Below are positions 4,987 to 6,295 of a stretch of DNA of 6,295 nt, in pieces (within the stretch, counting starts at the first letter, position 1; every line of letters starts with the position of its first letter). The translations under genes and the position numbers were made by a program. Source of the DNA: Chloroflexota bacterium. Its GTDB lineage: Bacteria; Chloroflexota; Dehalococcoidia; SZUA-161. Under the pieces are notes generated by a model. That model made no database searches, was not told the origin of the DNA, and worked only from the letters and a program-made list of their open reading frames with translations. The DNA is taken from the NCBI GenBank assembly GCA_030668425.1, contig DAOUTY010000106.1, positions 1 to 6,295 on the forward strand, given 5' to 3'.

Positions 4987-6295
4987 AGAAGTTAGTCACT
5001 CCCCTATCTTTATGCAGCTTTTCCAGAATCTTCGCCCTTCTCTCCAGCACAGGATAGATCTGCCACTTTTGGCTGGGAGGGATTCCACGCTTGATGGCAA
5101 TCTTCTCCTCCAAAAGGTAGCTGTTCTTTTTGCCTACGAACTCGAAGCTATCATTTGCCTGGTTCCAGCGAAACACCTCCACATAGGAGAAGTTATCATC
5201 AACAGGATCGTAGCCAACGATTTCGCTGATGCTGGTTGCCCGGCGACCCTTCTTTCCATTGGGTAGCTTCACCGCATTCTGGCATACTACAACGTTCAAG
5301 TTGTCCATATACGTTTTAGGCACACTTATCGGATTTCCTGTCAGTCGCTGGATTAGCTTCTCCACATTGGAAGCGTGGAAAGTGCTCAGTACCTCGTGGC
5401 CACTCTGCATTGCCCCAAAGGCGATATTGCCCTCTACACCACGGATCTCACCCACGATTATTACATTGGGGCGCTGCCTCAATGCAGCCTTCAACAGATC
5501 GAACATGTCCACTTGAGCCTTCTGCTCCCCCGGAACCGGAGCCTTGGCTACCTCCCGGATCCAGTTAGTATGAGGTACCTGAAGCTCCGGCGTATCCTCA
5601 ATGCTCACGATTCGCGACCGTAGCGGGATAAAGGTGGTCACTGCATTGAGAAGAGTGGTCTTGCCCGAGGCTGTCTCACCAACGATAAACATGCTCATTT
5701 CATTTTCGATCATCAGGGAAAGATAAGCAGCCATTTCGTAGTTCAGGCTCTTGAAATCGATAAGTTCTAGTATGCTCAGCGGCGTTTCACCGAATTTTCT
5801 GATGGTGAAGTTGCTGCCTCGCCGTGAGACCTCCCTGCCAAAGACTATGTTGATTCGGGAACCATCGGGCAGGGTAGCATCTACAATGGGTTTGCGTAGC
5901 GTGACCGGCTTTCTTATCGACTCGGAGAGACTAAGCACGAAACTGTCCAGATCCCCGTGGTTTTCAAAGGCTACTGCTGCCTTCACCCCCTTGAAGATCT
6001 TGTGCTCCAGGAATATGTGCCCCACCCCGCTGCAGCTGATGTCCTCTATGTAAGTGTCGCGTACCATTGGCTCGATAGCACCCATCCCCACTTTTTCTCT
6101 GACGACGATGTACTTCAAGGCCTTGAGCTGTTCGGAAGTCACCTGCACCCGATCCTTGTTGCCCTTGCTCTTTCCCTTTTTGCCTTTGGCGCTTCTTACA
6201 TTGGACGATGCAGCGCCAGCCCCGTTGCGATGTTCAATGCAGATCTTCTCCACCAATCCCACGAGGGCTTCCGCCCTTTCTTCGTCCGATTTAGC
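4921..6295 (-). repeat. Tandem duplication unit, copy B (truncated by window edge)
   Basis: This is the partner of 3100-4474. Similarity is patchy. There are perfect runs of 62 bases (5820-5881 with 3999-4060), 59 bases (6233-6291 with 4412-4470) and 47 bases (6159-6205 with 4338-4384), while other parts are clearly diverged. A fixed 1821-base offset and no gaps point to one duplication event. Confidence 0.85.
4937..6295 (-). CDS. FlaI/GspE2-type secretion ATPase, copy B (5' end beyond window)
   Basis: This is a paralogue of copy A; 452 residues are visible. The frame runs off the right edge, where 11 codons upstream of an internal GTG (6262) still match copy A, so that GTG is not the start. 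If collinear, the true start would lie about 396 bases beyond the window. It aligns without gaps to copy A residues 133-584, about 84% identical over 441 residues by hand count. In window numbering the P-loop is G206-ETAS-GKTT214, which is canonical. The Asp box is SIEDTPELQVPH and the catalytic glutamate E283 sits in IIVGEIRG. The residue before this strand is Asn277 (RPN) where copy A and most relatives have Asp. The His box and the C-terminal RRATSISEIVGYD segment are intact. It has the same basic linker (GKKGKSKG). It is the first gene of the visible operon. Confidence 0.92.
   Translation of the reverse strand, partial: AKSDEERAEALVGLVEKICIEHRNGAGAASSNVRSAKGKKGKSKGNKDRVQVTSEQLKALKYIVVREKVGMGAIEPMVRDTYIEDISCSGVGHIFLEHKIFKGVKAAVAFENHGDLDSFVLSLSESIRKPVTLRKPIVDATLPDGSRINIVFGREVSRRGSNFTIRKFGETPLSILELIDFKSLNYEMAAYLSLMIENEMSMFIVGETASGKTTLLNAVTTFIPLRSRIVSIEDTPELQVPHTNWIREVAKAPVPGEQKAQVDMFDLLKAALRQRPNVIIVGEIRGVEGNIAFGAMQSGHEVLSTFHASNVEKLIQRLTGNPISVPKTYMDNLNVVVCQNAVKLPNGKKGRRATSISEIVGYDPVDDNFSYVEVFRWNQANDSFEFVGKKNSYLLEEKIAIKRGIPPSQKWQIYPVLERRAKILEKLHKDRGVTNFYELLNVLAKAQQEGLF

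Noticed and set aside
4937..6262. GTG at 6262 as the start of ATPase B
   Set aside because: Codons upstream of it to the window edge still match copy A in frame. The gene continues past the edge, and starting here would remove the N-terminal region.
3116..6295. Tandem ATPase copies as an assembly artefact
   Set aside because: About 16% of residues differ and the junction carries unique sequence, which an assembly repeat error would not produce.

Overview
This window carries part of an archaellum / archaeal-type-IV-pilus-like secretion motor operon on the minus strand. A small unrelated membrane-protein gene (DUF5658-like) converges on it from the left. The ATPases have the FlaI (GspE2) family layout: an N-terminal region ending in an 'IEPGL' stretch, the 'SIEDTPELQVPH' Asp box, the 'IIVGEIRG' Walker B region and the 'RRATSI-EIVGYD' C-terminal segment. 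The membrane protein is FlaJ/TadC-like. Such modules are typical of archaea, but are also known in some Chloroflexota. Strong Shine-Dalgarno sequences, bacterial-looking -35/-10 candidates and a DUF5658-like neighbour make a Chloroflexota (Dehalococcoidia-like) genome my preferred guess. An archaeon is not excluded, because no taxonomic marker lies in the window.

Layout, left to right. Bases 1-394 hold no convincing gene, only candidate promoters and a 10-bp palindrome. Bases 395-733 (+) encode a 112-residue three-helix membrane protein. A 53-bp convergent gap follows. Reading the minus strand in its own direction (right to left), the operon is: ATPase copy B (4937-6295, N-terminus cut by the window edge); a 35-codon chimeric relic ORF (4879-4986); ATPase copy A (3116-4870, complete, 584 aa); the FlaJ/TadC-like protein (1657-3165, 502 aa), which overlaps the end of copy A by 50 nt; and a 280-aa highly acidic protein with degenerate 18-20-residue repeats (787-1629, GTG start behind a strong ribosome binding site).

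The main observation is a tandem duplication with a constant offset of 1821 bp. It copied the ATPase gene together with about the first 22 codons of the downstream flaJ-like gene. The copies are about 84% identical at protein level by hand count (about 72 differences in 441 ungapped residues). They differ at nucleotide-binding positions: copy A has GKT-A in the P-loop where copy B has GKT-T, and copy B has RPN before Walker B where copy A has RPD. The duplication joint left a mini-ORF whose first 22 codons are a flaJ start. Its last 13 codons probably come from the end of whatever gene originally preceded the ATPase.

Working model (inference): one or both ATPases form the cytosolic hexameric motor on the FlaJ-like platform to assemble or move a pilus-like filament, and the acidic protein is an accessory. 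Pilins, prepilin peptidase and a FlaH-like partner are not in this window.
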